The notes: a model not told the origin generated them from the letters alone. A stretch of DNA of 64,000 nucleotides from Vigna angularis (GCF_016808095.1 NC_068972.1:39525029-39589028), one strand, 5' to 3'. Shown: positions 26,059 through 44,632, counted from the first letter of the stretch. Numbers and translations are program-made.

Positions 26059-27559
26059 ATTCGAACATCCTCTCAAACTAGACACGAGTACCACAGTAGC
26101 AACCTTTACTTATATCGTTATTTATATATAATAGGACACAATTGTATAATCTTTCATCAAGAACATTTTTAATATAGAGATTATATTGTACTTATATGAG
26201 TCTTTAATCAAGACAAACATCATCGATTTTGATATCATTGATGGATCTATCAAAAGGCATTCGCCTAGAAGATTCAAAAACAATGAGACGTGGCTTAATC
26301 CATATAAAAATCACTACCACTAACCCGAAATATTAATGCAATGAGTTTAAGTATTTTCATCTTTATATATTATTCAACTTTTTCATTTATATTCAACATG
26401 TACTTTAGAGGTTATTTTTTTTAATGGTAAGTAATATGATGAAAAATGCTTCCATATCAAAAGCTTTTTCCGTTAGAATCACCTGTAGTCTAGTCGTCAA
26501 GTTACATTTTCTTAGATGATAAAAGTTTATGTCTATGAAATTACCTCGTTTTTTTTTTCTTCAATTAACTTTTATCATTGCTATTATAGTAATAATGCTT
26601 TATGTTGTGTTTTACTTGGGGATTTACTATTTGTGAGAAAGGAAAAAGAGATATCGAGGATGTTTACTTGATGTGATTTGTGTGGATTTGTGAGTGAGGA
26701 TTTGAGGGATGAGGACTAAAATCAATCCCTCGTCAAATGAGAGGATTTGAGGGATGAGAAATAAAATTACAAAAATAATCCTTAATAATAATAATAATAT
26801 ATAATAATAATAAATAATAATAATACAATTTTTTCATGTTAAAAATTAATTTTTATTTTTTTCTCTTCTTAAAATAATTTTTACAATTATATATAATATT
26901 AACAATTACAATTTTATATTACTTTTACTACTAAAGGTATTTTGATAATCTTCAATTTTTACTAATTAAATAATTTTTTTTATTTGTCATATCGATCAAA
27001 TTGTATATTAATTTTCATAAACTTTAATTCTAAATTCACTCTCATTTATTTCCAAATTTCTTCAAAGAAACAACAATCAATTCACCTTCAAATCCATTCA
27101 AATTCATTCCTTCACTCTCCGCAAATCAATCCAACACACCTTTAGTGCCTAAATAAACATGCAACAATGCTTTTAAAACAAGAGCAGTATTTAAATCTGG
27201 TTTTAAAACTTTATCTGGTTCAACCAATTCTTTATTCATTCCTCGGGATATTTTATGCTAATTATTAGACCAAGGCAACTTATTCGATTGCTTCAGTTAA
27301 AAAGAGAACTATACTTAAGTTTGTTTAGAAGTTAGAACACTGAATTATAAGTTGAGAAAATTCATTTTCTATCAAATGTTTAATAAATCAGTCAGCACTA
27401 CAGACAGTTAAGACTATTTGTTTATGTAACAATCTTTCTTAAGATTAAGTGGAAGGTGGAACAGAGGGTATAAGATCAGACCAAGCACTACAAATTTTGT
27501 CATTTACTAGACTTTTGTGTAATATATCAGTAACTGAAGAAATAAAAATATGGTGGTTA
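26059..27559. other. Intergenic DNA with a probable MITE
   Basis: Nothing coding. From about 26650 to 27148 the ends are roughly inverted ('gtgtggatttgtgagtgagga' on the left; on the minus strand of the right, 'gtgttggattgatttgcgg' and 'gagtgaaggaatgaa'). This looks like a decayed miniature element. Its core at 26911..26960 recurs at 57421..57470. Confidence 0.45.
26911..26960. repeat. Dispersed repeat core, copy 1
   Basis: The phrase 'attttatattacttttact' followed by 'actaaaggtattttgataat' recurs in the same orientation at 57421..57470, implying two copies of one dispersed element. Confidence 0.7.
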
Positions 27560-27960
27560 GGTCCAGAGAATCTTTCTTCTGTCTATAAAGAAATTGTGTT
27601 TAAGAGAAAGAAAATGACGTTTTCTAAGATGGCAAGGTGAATGCATACTATTAATTGCTGGAGTGCAGAATCAATATTAAAATATGGGCAATAAGATAAT
27701 AGATTTGACTAAAGGAAACAATGTGTCGGTATGAGCAAATATAATTGCCAATGCTGTTACTATCTCAGTTAATTATTTTCTAAGCATGTCACTTCAAAGA
27801 AATAAATTCTAGGCACGTAGCTATAGTGTTCATGAAAACTGAGTTCTTCAAAATTTCTAATGCACGCTTACTCTTTCAGTGTCACTAATCACAGCATCAG
27901 GTTAATTCATACAGATTTTAAATTGTAACACTTACTAATTTAGACTTCTAAAATATCGTG
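27560..27960. repeat. Duplicated distal upstream block, copy 2
   Basis: Counterpart of 14800..15120 with the same order of shared phrases, about 80 bp longer. It now lies about 5.4 kb 5' of peroxidase copy 2 because the transposon at 28285..29945 and other sequence separate them. Confidence 0.6.
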
Positions 27961-28284
27961 AAAACACAATTTTGCATGACTTTTGAGAACTAAGTCTAAA
28001 TTAGGTCCAAAAAAAAAGATGCCTTGAATTTGAGCAAGTTAGTATAGTGAGTTCCATTAAACTTTTGAGAACTCAGTTAGTTTATACAACAAATACTATG
28101 AAGTAGACTAGAGTTCGTCGCACAAATTATCAATCGAAGTTTAATGTTGTTCATTTTTACCAATTTACAATGCCAGCGGATGCTTTTCGAGTAAATATAA
28201 AATGTTTATTTCAATGTATTTGAAAGCGAATGAGTGTGTGGATTTGCGGGAAGGATTAGAATTCACATCTCGCTTGTGTGAAGA

Positions 28285-29945
28285 GATAAGTGTTAGATTT
28301 ACTAAATTTTCTTTTTAAAAGTGTGTCAAATTGATTCTCACTTACTAAATTTTGTGTCAACGACATCCCTTCCGTTAAATACGCACAAACAACGTTAACT
28401 TTTTTTTCTCTCTCTACGATCTTCTGTAACACAGCAGACCTTTCTCTTTCTTTTGTCAGTGTTTTCTTTTCATACTTTTGTAATACCAAAAAAAATTGTA
28501 ATTCAAGACATTCCTTCTAAATCATGTAGAAAAACATTTCTTCACATTTTTATCACTTTTCAACCTACGTTCATGCTACGTCTTGTCATTAAATGCATGA
28601 TTAAAATTGTTCAACTAAAATTAAAAACTTTTAAATATTATACTTGAGTTTGCTATTTCATTATTCCACTTAGTTATTAAATAAAAATAACAATATTTAT
28701 TATTATTATAAATTTTAAGAAATATGCAAAAGTATAGCTAAAATTAAAACGATTTATCTTAACGAAATAATACTATATTGGTGTATGTCGGTTTAATTTG
28801 AGATAATATAACTAAATAAAAAAACAAAATGAATTTAGGATAGTATAATTAAAAAAAAATCTTTTAGAAAATTAGTTTTAGTATATAACAAAGGAACTAA
28901 AAGGTAGAAAAAGATAACAAATTATAATTATAATATTGATATAGATTATGTAGTATGATTACATTTTTAGTTAAGAATATATTTTTCATATTTATATTAT
29001 TTATGAAAACTATATTTCGTTTTTAATTAAATTAATTATACATTTGTTTTGTTTCTATATGTAAATAGTATTGTTGATATACGAAGAAGTTTTATATTAT
29101 TTTATAAAATTAATAGAGATGAATTTGGAAGACTCAAAATGAGAGAAAAATTACAGAAAGAAAAGTGAGAGTGAAGGTGTTTGACTAAAAACATACAAGA
29201 ATTGAGAAAAAAATTTATAAAATTTTTTAAACAATTTGATAACAAAAAAAATTTATAAAACTTTGTAAACAATTTTTATATAAAAAAATCCTACAAAATA
29301 AACATAAAGTTGTCAAATATTTAATATGAAAAAGAATGTTTAATATCATAGCTCGGTGATCCCAAATAACAAGTAAAAATAAACTTAGTTAATAACCAAT
29401 TTCATTCCAATAAACTTTAATATCATTAATTTCATTATGATAAATACTCGTGTAATACTATGTTAAAAGATATTTAAACTTAACTCAATATTATATAAAT
29501 GAGTTATAAAATAAAATTTGCGATTATTTAGATTATCAAATAATTTTATTCTTAACCGATATAAAATTTCCAACCATTTTTATTATAAAAAAACATTAAT
29601 TATAAGAATATTTATAAGGACTGATTAAAAAGAAAATTGAAGAATAAGATATGAGAAGTTTTAAGAGTGAAAAAAAGAAAACTAGGAAGTGCAGTGATAA
29701 ATGGTAGTGGTGCAATGAAAAAGTTTTGGGATTTGCAAAAGTATGAAAAGATAGCACTGACAAAAGAAAAAGAAAGATTTGTTGTGTTACACAAGAGCAG
29801 AAGAGAGAGAGAAAAAAGTTAACGACGTTTGTGCATATTTAACGGAAGGGATGACGTTGATGCAAAATTAACTAAGGATCAATTTAACACAATTTTAAAA
29901 GGAGGGACTTAATTGACAAAATTCAGCAAAATTAGAGACAAAATA
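28285..29945. mobile_element. Mutator-like element with long terminal inverted repeats
   Basis: The segment 28300..28490 is the inverted, clearly similar counterpart of 29728..29920. Shared arm landmarks are 'gttaacg', 'cgtttgtgc', 'atttaacggaagggatg' and 'aaaagtatgaaaag'. The right end continues into a typical legume Mutator-type terminus ('agggacttaattgac' to 'ttattaaacct', ending near 29956); the left outer end is diverged or truncated, so no 9-bp duplication could be fixed. The interior is AT-rich with no transposase. Arms of roughly 200-250 bp fit a non-autonomous Mutator-like element. The inverted arms produce spurious open frames at 28256..28489 (-). Confidence 0.7.
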
Positions 29946-32570
<2,625 letters not shown>

Positions 32571-32923
32571 GTTTAACTCTTTAATGTGTTTTAACTGTTA
32601 AACATATATGTTTATTTTTATTTTGACAAATTTATCCAATAAGGTCATATTATTAGTATAATCCAAAACTTTTCATTAAATAATTTATCTTTTAGTTGTG
32701 TAATGTAAAGCGAAATAAACAGCATACTAGGATGATTGATTAAGAAACATGCAGATATTTTTTTCTCTTTACAATCCACACGTTAATGAACTTAGCTCGT
32801 CCATGGAAATAGTAAAACAAAATCAACTTTTTGCATGACTGAGGGCATGCAAAATAGTACAAATTCGGAGGAACCTAAATACTTTGATTAATGCATATAT
32901 GACTTAATTAGTACTTCATGTTA

Positions 32924-35442
<2,519 letters not shown>

Positions 35443-36169
35443 ACACCGTTAATACTATCTTCAACAACTTGTAAATTCTCACATTATCTGCAGTTTTCAT
35501 TCTGCATTTGTGTGTGTGGCTGAGAAATTGATAAAGTTTAATGTCTGCATTTGTGTGTCTAATAGTGCATAAAATGTGGTTTCTTTTTTCCTTTCTGGGT
35601 GGGTCACTGCGAAATGTTTGATAAATTATTATGTTGTACCATTCTCATGTTTCCTTATGATGTTGTTAAGTTTCAAAGTATGCCGGAATGAATAAATATT
35701 TCCCGTATATATTTTGGTGTTTTTTCTTGATTTACACCAGTACTGGTGTGTTTGATTTGATGACATAAATCCCAAATCATAGAATTATTGTTTTTGTGTT
35801 GTTTCACAGTTTGGATGTGAATATTTTAGGAAAATATTTGATAATAAGGAACATTGACGTGTCTTAAATCTTATAAAGAATAAATGCAAACAAAATAATT
35901 ATAAGTACCTAAATTGTAAAACCCGTGAAACCTCCCATATATTCCCCAATCCTCTTTTTTCATTTTTTATTTAATGTACAATCACAATATGATGTATAAA
36001 TGAGAGCAAAAGTGTGCTTGAGATCATATGACCAATGAGTTAATGGAGGTTCATATCTAATGGGTTGGTAACAACAATACTCTCAGAAAGATTTGAATTT
36101 ATCCTATAACTGCACATACATATTTTGATTATGGCTTTTAAATGCAGAAGTAATTATAATGTGGATCAG

Positions 36170-36282
<113 letters not shown>

Positions 36283-36718
36283 GTTATGACTTATGGATGC
36301 AAAAGTTATTGAAATGTAGATTGCAGTGTATTAATTAAAGACATTTATAAATGGTAGCTGCACAATCTTTTGGTATTAGTTTATGGATCGATTCTCCGAA
36401 AGTTATGTTTATGATTTATTGGAATATGAATAAGTTTGTCTCTGACTATTTGGGATATGAAAGATTTTGGGTAGGATTATCTAGGATATGAATGAAATTA
36501 TGAGAAATTTTGAAGTTTAGATGTATAAATTATGAAAGTTATGTAACTATGTTTTGAATTCCTAAATGACTAATTGATTTTGTTTTATTAGTTTATAGTT
36601 TGTGTAGTATAATGGTCAAACATTTATTTTATGATCTTCTGAATAATTACTATAATTGTAAATATGTTTTTGTTAGTTCACATTTACATTATGTTGATAT
36701 GATTTCTACGTGCAAAGA

Positions 36719-36746
36719 TTATATATATATATATATATATATATAT
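36719..36746. repeat. (AT)n microsatellite
   Basis: Short pure dinucleotide array. Confidence 0.95.
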
Positions 36747-37158
36747 GGAAATAAATGTTAATGTAGATGTTGATTTTTACGTATGAAAGTGAAGTCTTTT
36801 GGGTTTGCATTGGAAAAAAAAATATTTTTTTATATATTTGAATTCAATGGAGATAAATATCATTTCGAAGTCATATATACTTTTATTTAAGTTTTTTTTT
36901 TATGTTTTTCTCATTTTTAAATTATTTAAATAAAGAAATAAAAATTTTAGTTTTCGTTATGAACGGTGAAATTAGACTTGCGAAAATAAGTGTTTCTGAA
37001 ATTCACAAATTTTATTGAATAAATTAATGCAATGCCCGTGTATTTGACAGATTCCTCTCCTTAATACAAAATGTTTTTATTTAAAAAAATAACCTACATA
37101 TTATAGAGGACGTACTTAGTATATAGATTTACACTTTTCCTGTAGTGATAGTTATTTT

Positions 37159-37287
37159 CTAAAACCCTAAATTTGACATAAGTTTTTTTATTAAACCTTA
37201 AATTTGACATCAATTCTTCTATTAAACCCTAAATTCCACATATGTTATCATATTAACCCTCAATTTGACATTTATGTTGTACTAATC
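37159..37287. repeat. About 31-bp minisatellite, four units
   Basis: Four degenerate units based on 'ttaaaccctaaatttgacat'. The 'aaaccctaaa' word resembles the plant telomere box but is not in telomeric tandem form. Confidence 0.75.
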
Positions 37288-37506
37288 ACAATTTTTAGAA
37301 ATTTATAAAATTAACGTCTAATTTTGCATTTTTTTACATTAAGTGTTCTAGCACTCACTTGAAGTTATCACTAAGAAATTTTCATTTACATCTTTTATAT
37401 AAAAGCTTTTATATAGATTAGAAAAGTTAATTCTTACAAAAGAAATATTTTCACATGAAATTTCTAGCAATTTTAGAAGATTACTTTTTAAATTATAAGT
37501 TTTTAC

Positions 37507-38869
37507 CACTAGGGAAAAATGGTAATATTATAATAAGATATAAGATCGGTTATAGCAAAACAAGTTTAATTTAAAACGCGGTAACAATTTCATAAATACT
37601 TTGAAAAGCATTTTAAATTGATTATAGTGAGAACCAATCTAATATATAGATCAGTTTATCAAAAGAACCGATATAATATGTAAATATATTAGATTGATTA
37701 AGGAAGTAATAAATATCATATATCTTCTTCACTACAAAGCACAAAACCTCATTTCACCTTTTAAATTTCCTTTTCTTTCTCGTGGCCCTCCTTCTCTTTC
37801 CTATGTAAAAACAATGAAACTCTCTTCTCATTTAGGCCACTCACCACTACTGTCATTGTTGTCATGTCGTGTTTCAACAAGCTTCTTCTTCCCTTTATTT
37901 TTATTTAAAAGACTTAATTATTTATTTACCTTCAAATTTCATCTTTGTAGTTCCATCCAATGGGTTACGTTCTCTTTTTCGTCCACTTTCAATTCCAATT
38001 TCTCAATTTTCCTCTATATGCCTATCAAATTCTACGACCTCGGTTTCAATTCGATAGTTTTATGAAGGTAGGATTTCGTTTCACAATTTTTTTTTTATAA
38101 TGTGATTGATTCCATGCATATTTTATTTTTCACTTCAACAATTTATTACTCTTTAATTAGAGTTTTTGTTGGTTTATTAGAATGTTAGGGTGGATGTTGC
38201 TAAGAATGTTTGGTTTCTCTTTAATTGAATTTTGGAGATCTTTTGTTAAATAATGATCTCTATAGGGGTGTGATTCTTGGTTTTCAAATTAAAGATTTTA
38301 GATGGATTGTGTTTCGGGTGTGGAATCGAGGTTAACTATATCCAACACAAAGCTCCAAACAAACTTCAATTACCCAAGTCCTTCTCTTCAGTCATCTTTA
38401 TACCGTAAGGGGGTTACCTGCAAAAAATACTCCAATGTTTAAGTCAGTATGTGATCATTCGATTATCAGAGCCAATTCCTAATAATGCAATAAATGTCAT
38501 TATCTACCTTTTTACCTTATCTGTATTTATATAGGTTTTCGAAATGAGCTTTTAATAAAGTTTGGCTTAATTACGATACAAAAGATGATAAGTATATTTT
38601 ACCTGTAAACGCCTTTAATTTGCAACATGATCAACTAACAAGTGTTCGACCGGTTGATCAATCGCTCTCTAATGAGAATCGTTGGTTTGTAGGGTAAACA
38701 AGATGAAATGTTGACCATTTGGTTTGAAGATGTCGACCGTCCAGTCAACAACTGACCGAACAATCATACGATACATATTGTTTTAGAATCAATCTAATAT
38801 ATTTTTTACATTTTTACTTACTACATTAACGCATATTATATCGGTTCTAACATGTATTTTGAACTAGTG
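37507..38869. mobile_element. Small CACTA-type element
   Basis: The left end is CACTAGGGAAAAATG and the right end on the minus strand CACTAGTTCAAAATAC. Flanking triplets are tac and tat (2 of 3). Subterminal words 'atcggtt' and 'gaaccgatata' occur at both ends (37543, 37664 and 38840). There is no transposase. A 123-codon frame at 37694..38065 is Phe/Ser/Leu-rich and resembles leader sequence rather than protein. The segment 38330..38790 shares 'ggttacctgcaaaa...' with the element at 8974..11984, suggesting a further nested fragment. Confidence 0.7.
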
Positions 38870-40820
38870 TATATAAAAAATATTAAATGTTTCAGTTATA
38901 CACGTATTTCAATGCTTTTGAAAATTCAAAATAACTTGTTGAATTTTAAATAATTATTATAAAGATGTATTAAACTAAATGTTAATCAAATATATGACTT
39001 TGAATACTTCTCTTATGTTTGTCACGCCATCACTCACCTAACCTCACTTATAAGTTAAATATAATAAAATTAGTAGTATTCATAGTTGTTTATCTGTGAC
39101 CAAAAGATAAGGGATTTGCTTGATTACAATGATTGTCTTTTAGTTACTATAAATCATTTAATAAATTAAGACGGTATATATAGTTTGACTTCAATAAATT
39201 ATTCATAAGATTTAATCCACTAAATTAAATCAAGGGACCACAATTCATGTTGTACGTGATAAACCAATATCTCAGGAAATCACACCATATTTCCTTAAGT
39301 TATTTTGCATGTTTCATGGTAAATTAGAATAAGAGTGTATTTGGCAATACAAATAAAATATCTACTAATTATTAACTTAAAAGTATTTGATGAAATGTTA
39401 AAAGTAATTTATTTTAAGAACTTTTAACTTATAACTTATAAATAATTTTCATTAATTTATAAATTATAACTTATAATTTATTTATTTTTTCTCTATTGTT
39501 ATGTTTTATTTTTTTTAATATATTTGCTTATCATTTTCAATTTCTTACCTATTATATTACGTATTTTTATTTCCGTTTTGACAAAACATTATGATATTTC
39601 ATTACATGATTATATATGAAACACACACACATATATAACTTATGTAATCACTGTCTATCATTGTCTATATTATTTTACATTTATCAATTCATTTTAGTCT
39701 TCCTAAACATAAGTTAATAAGCTGTACTTTATCCATTAGAAATAACTTATTAGTTAACTTTCTCAAAACCTAAAGTTTTGTTTTTTAATTATAAAATTTC
39801 TTATTTAGAATAATTTTATGAAAGTAAGAAACTCCAGATGTCAACTCATCTCAAAGCTGAACAAATTCTTCCAGCCATTTTTTAACTGATTAGTGCCAAG
39901 ATGAACTAAACAAAATTCAACCCCATTACGTTAGTCAATCTTATGATAATGATAGAAGTTTTATTCAACCATCTCCTAATGGACCTAGCTCTACTTGAAT
40001 TTATTGTGTTAAGAATTGTAAATCTCACATGTCTCTTTATTATATCCATTCCTACATTTTAGGTTACGGAATTTGAAAATGCTGAATTTATATTCAGAAT
40101 GACCTTCTTTGGGTCATCAAAACATTATTACAAAATGTTTCACAAAAGTCATTTTGTGCATGTGTATAAGCACTTCTTTAGTAGCAAATCGTGAGGGAAA
40201 ACATGCATAGAATCCGGGAAATCATCAATAATTCAACCTTTTTAACTTGCATTGCACTATACCATTTTTGTTTGTCATACTAATTGCTATGAAAAATCAC
40301 ATACCAATAAAGTATAATAAAGTCCCCGAGTTTGCAAATATTAAAGTTTCTTGAAGATATTGAAATTATTGCAATCTTGTCACTATCTAATGACTATTAT
40401 GAGAATCAATGACACAATGACACTATATTGTATGGTTCTATTTAATGTATTTTATTTGTATATATAATTTTTGTGGATGTCATGTATATTCGTGTATCAT
40501 ACTTGATGTTTTTTAGCGATATACAATCATGTGGCAGATATATATAGAGAGTTATTGCATTTGTCCACTTGTACGAGCAGCTTGAAGATGTTAGCTTTGT
40601 AACCAAAGTAATTAGTTAGATATCTGACTCTTTTGCAACTATACATTTCTCTTGCATTTCAATTTTCTTTATTGTTTCGTTATTGAAATATATTTTTACA
40701 TTTTTGAAGAGCTGGATATATGAACACTTCCTTAGGACACGAATGAAGTTATCAGTGGCTGGTTATGCTGGCTAGTTATGCTGGTAGTTAATCGAGTTTT
40801 AAAATTTGATGTGTTTTGAT
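38870..40820. other. AT-rich intergenic DNA
   Basis: No gene. The segment around 39330..39780 has weak inverted ends typical of a decayed hAT-type MITE, too diverged to call. Confidence 0.5.
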
Positions 40821-41080
40821 GAGTTACTAAATCAAATTTCGAAATCTAATGAGTTCTTAAATCGAATTTCCAAATCCTTTGAGTTCTTAAATCGGATTTC
40901 AAAATTCACTGAGTTACATAATCAGATTTTAAAATCTGGTGCATTTCTAAATCTAGCGAGTTACTTAATTAGATATCAAAATCCAGTGAGTTTTTAAACC
41001 GAATTTCGAAATCTTGTGAGTTTCTAAACATAATTTTTAAATCCAGGGAATTACTAAAACAAATTTCGAAAACCGATAAG
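40821..41080. repeat. 30-bp minisatellite, left part (split by the copia element)
   Basis: Eight to nine units of exactly or nearly 30 bp, starting at 40821, 40851, 40881, 40911 and so on, of the type 'gagttcttaaatcgaatttc' plus a ten-base tail. The array stops abruptly at the copia 5' LTR and resumes in decayed form after the 3' LTR. Because 30 is a multiple of three it yields a repetitive peptide frame that should not be annotated as a gene. Confidence 0.9.
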
Positions 41081-41527
41081 TGTTAAATTATATTAATTTA
41101 AGAATTGGTTCATGTAAGGTATTAAAGTTATAGGGATATTTTTAGAGTTATTAAAATTAATCTCTCTCTTCTCACTTCAATAATGGCACTTTGGTATTTT
41201 ATTAAAGTTGGTTAAATATCATAAAAGAGGAAAAATTATTTACTTCTATTGACAAGTTAAAGTTTCTGCAAAGTGAAAGAGAAAAAGTAACCTTTTCAAG
41301 AAAGAAAAAGAAAATGTGACTTTGACAGAGAAAAACATCCTTGGCAATTTCTATATCATCAAGAAAGCATCAAAGAGGAGTAAGAGAAGGTAGAACAATT
41401 GACAGGAAATAACTATATTATAGATCCAAGTAAGTTTTTTTCTACTATGTGTGTGAGAATAGAGAGAAACATGAAATTCAAGATCCTGTATGTTTTCATT
41501 TGATTGAAATCATAAAATTTGCTTACA
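41081..41527 (+). repeat. 5' LTR of the copia element (447 bp)
   Basis: Starts TGTTAAATTA and ends TTTGCTTACA. Relative to the 3' LTR it lacks a block of about 53 bp after 'ggttcatgtaa' (41117), otherwise collinear. Confidence 0.93.
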
Positions 41528-41529
41528 AG

Positions 41530-41545
41530 TGGTATTAGAGCCAGG
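41530..41545 (+). other. Primer-binding site of the copia element
   Basis: TGGTATTAGAGCCAGG, two bases after the LTR. It is complementary to the 3' end of initiator tRNA-Met apart from one change from the usual tggtatcagagc. Confidence 0.9.
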
Positions 41546-42079
41546 TTCTGGATTTTATGATTCTCCATGAATGGTAATTTTCTCAATTTTTTGAAACCCT
41601 AATTTTTGAATTATAAAATTTAGGGATTTTAAATTTTCATATGTTTAATTTTTTTATTAGCATGAAAGAAAATTAAATTCACTGTAATGTGAATTTGATC
41701 CCAGTCGTAGGGTTTTATTTGATTATGGCATTAAAGCAACTATTGACGTGCATGACATAACATGAATTATATGTAATTGTTAATTAAACTTGGACAAAGG
41801 ACATTCAATTAAGTTGAATTTCGGATGAGTTATAATTCTAATCAAAATTATAAGTTTTAGTAATTCCGTTGTTCTTTTAAATTGCTCATGTTATCATGTT
41901 TTGAATCCAAAAACACTGTTAGGAGAATGTAGATGTATTATTTTGAAATTCTATTAGAGTGTGTATTTACCGTGTGTACCATTATATGGTCAATTTCTGA
42001 AGAAATATTATGAAAATTATTCATAATATAAAGGATGTTAAATTATGAATATATAGTAATTAGTCATTATTATAAGGAT

Positions 42080-42352
42080 GTTATGGATTACCCAAAGGTG
42101 AACCATTGTTTATAATTGATGACATTAAAGTGAGACATTTCATATACTTAGTAAATATGTTTGTATATCCAAAGATAGCATACATATAGACTTAAGTAAG
42201 ATTGATTGTTTATTAAAGTATATTCATTTTAGTTTCTTAATTGTATGGAATTTGTCAGTTTAAGAATCACCCAAAGGTGAACTTTAAATGAATGACTTAT
42301 ATGATTACCTATCAGTTTAAGTGTCATCCAAAGGTGAACTTAAATGCATGAC
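42080..42352 (+). repeat. Leader repeats of the copia element
   Basis: The phrase 'cccaaaggtgaac' occurs near 42091, 42270 and (as 'tccaaaggtgaac') 42328. The last two lie in a tandem unit of about 57 bp that includes 'tcagtttaag' and 'aaatg(a/c)atgact', in the untranslated leader before gag. Confidence 0.75.
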
Positions 42353-42430
42353 TAGTGTAATTATTCTGTTTGAATCCATTAATTTTATCAAAGCATTAAT
42401 GTATGAGCTTGTATATTATTTTCAGTTTCC

Positions 42431-43045
42431 ATGAGTTTATCAGGTTTGAGCAACAATGTGGTCAAGTTTAATGGGTTAAATTATGCTGATTGGTCAGAAC
42501 AAATTCAGTTCCAACTGGGTGTGTTAGACTTGGATATGGCAATTATGATGGATGAAATGCCCGCAGCCATTACAGAGACCAGTACAAGTGATGAGAAGTC
42601 TCTTTATGAGGCTTGGCATAGGTCTAACAGGTTGTCACTCAACTTGATGCGCATGTCTATGGCAGAGAATGTAAAGCCTTATATGCCTAAAACGGAAAAC
42701 GAAAAAGAATTCATGAAAATGATAGAGGAATACTCACAATTAGACATAACTGACAAGTCTATTGTGGGAACACTTATGAGTGAGCTGACTACCAAAAAGT
42801 TTGACTGCTCACAGCCCATACATGACCATGTAACTGGAATGGCTAATATAGCAGCAAGATTGAACTCAATGGAAATGGAGGTGAATGAGTCTTTTCTAGT
42901 ACAGTTTATCATGAACTCTCTTCCTCCTGAATTTAGCCAGTTCCAAGTGAACTATAACACTCTTAAGGATAAATGGAACTTTCAAGAAATCAAACATGTT
43001 GGTACAAGAGGAAGGGAGATTGAAGAAAATGAAAGATTATTCTAG
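42431..43045 (+). pseudogene. copia gag (capsid) region
   Basis: An open frame of 204 codons starting at the first ATG after the leader. It contains 'FNGLNYADW' near the N terminus (residues 13-21) and the following helical capsid region, as in plant copia gag (UBN2-type). The frame runs out of register near 42990 and the nucleocapsid part continues in another frame, so the polyprotein is broken here. Confidence 0.88.
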
Positions 43046-44030
43046 CCATTTCACCACTCATGAAGGTGCTAGCTTCAGTAAAGTCAAATCAGGAAAGAAG
43101 AACAAGAAGGACAAAGCCCCAATGAAAGTGAATAAGGGCAGTATCCAAAAGGAACAGAAATGTTTCTTTTGCAAGAAAGTGGGTCACTTCAAGAAAGATT
43201 GTCCGAAAAGAAAATCTTGGTTCGAAAAGAAAGATACTTTTTATGTTTCTATAAGTTTTGAAGCAAATATAATTGAAGTGCCTAATAATACCTGGTGGTT
43301 GGATTCTGAAGCTACCACTCATGTTTCTAATATTATGCAGGGATTCCTTTCAATTCAGCCCATAAAAGGAACTGAAAAGTATTTATATATGGGGAACATA
43401 ATGAAGGCACGGATAGAAGGAATTGGGACTTACAAATTGATTCTAGACACTGGTTCTTGTCTGAATCTTGAAAAGTGTCTTTATGTTCCTGGTTGTGCTA
43501 GGAATTTAATTTCTGTTGCAAAGTTGGATTATTTAGGTTTTAACTTTAGGATTGAAAATGGTATTTTTGATTTGTATAAACTTTCGTACTATTATGGTTC
43601 TGGTACATTGTTGGATGGTTTATATCGTTTAAATCTTGATGTTAATTTTTCTAAATCCCTATTTAATGTTGAACATGTTGTTGATAGAAAATGTAGTGCA
43701 GGAAATGAATGTTCTGTTTTCTTATGGCATAAAAGATTGGGTCACATATCCAAAGAAAGGATGTTGAGGTTAGTGAAAAATGAAATTTTACCTCAATTGG
43801 ATTTTGATGAATGGGATGTATGTATTGATTGTATTAAGGGTAAACAAACAAAACACATATCAAAATATCCCGCCACAAGAAGCAGTCAACTTCTTGAGTT
43901 ATACACACTGATATTTGTGGTCCTTTTGACATTAAATCTTGGAGTGGTGAAAAATATTTTATCTCCTTTATTGATGACTTCTCACGTTATTATTATATAT
44001 ATTTATTACATGAAAAATCTCAATCAGTGA
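42996..44030 (+). pseudogene. copia nucleocapsid, protease and start of integrase
   Basis: The CCHC zinc knuckle (CX2CX4HX4C) is intact at 43161..43202. The aspartic protease active site near 43302 reads D-S-E instead of the usual D-S-G/D-T-G, which should abolish activity. The pre-integrase zinc-binding domain (LWHKRLGH...CIDCIKGK) spans 43720..43850. The frame is lost near 43900, after which residues to 44030 are out of register. Confidence 0.88.
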
Positions 44031-44561
44031 ACGTCCTTGAGGTGTTCATAAATAAGGTGGAAAAACAATTAGATAGAAAAGTAAAAGTGGTGAGATCTTG
44101 TAGAGGTGGTGAATATTATGGTAAAAATGATGAGAGTGGACAATGTCCAGGTCCATTTGCAAAGTTTCTTAAAAGTCGGGGTATATGTGCACAGTATACA
44201 ATTCCCGGTACACCACAACAAAATGGTGTAGCAGAAAGGCGACATCGTACTCTTATGGATATGGCTAGGAGTATGTTGAGTCATAAACAATATTCCTTTA
44301 TCTTTGTGGATGTATTCATTAAATACTGTTGTATATTTGTTTAACAAGGTTCCTAGCAAAGCAGTTTCTAAAACTCTTTATGAACTATGGAATGGAAGGA
44401 AACCCAATTTAAGACATCTTCATGTTTGGGGTTGTCCGGCACAGGTAAGATTATACAATCCACATAAAAGAAGTTTGATGCAAGAACCATTAGTGGTTAC
44501 TTCATCGGTTATTCTGAAAAATCAAAGGGATACATATTTTATTGCCCTAACCATAGTATAA
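44027..44561 (+). pseudogene. copia integrase core, frameshifted
   Basis: Two overlapping frames (44027..44344 and 44304..44561) together cover the integrase catalytic region and its C-terminal part (TPQQNGVAERRHRTL, then WGCPAQVRLY). The position of the second catalytic acidic residue reads R-S-C-R-G-G-E-Y, with Cys where Asp is expected. There is a frame change near 44310. Confidence 0.85.
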
Positions 44562-44632
44562 GAATAGTTGAGTCTGGAAATGCTCGGTTCATTGAAAATG
44601 GACAATTTAGTGGGAGTGAGGAATCACGGATA

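Noticed and set aside
37159..37287. Interstitial telomere repeat
   Set aside because: The 'aaaccctaaa' words are spaced about 31 bp apart in a minisatellite, not in 7-bp telomeric tandem.
40806..40997. Open frame encoding repeated N-x-I-S-K-x-x-E-F peptides
   Set aside because: It is the translation of a 30-bp minisatellite whose unit length is a multiple of three; there is no promoter or conserved protein feature.
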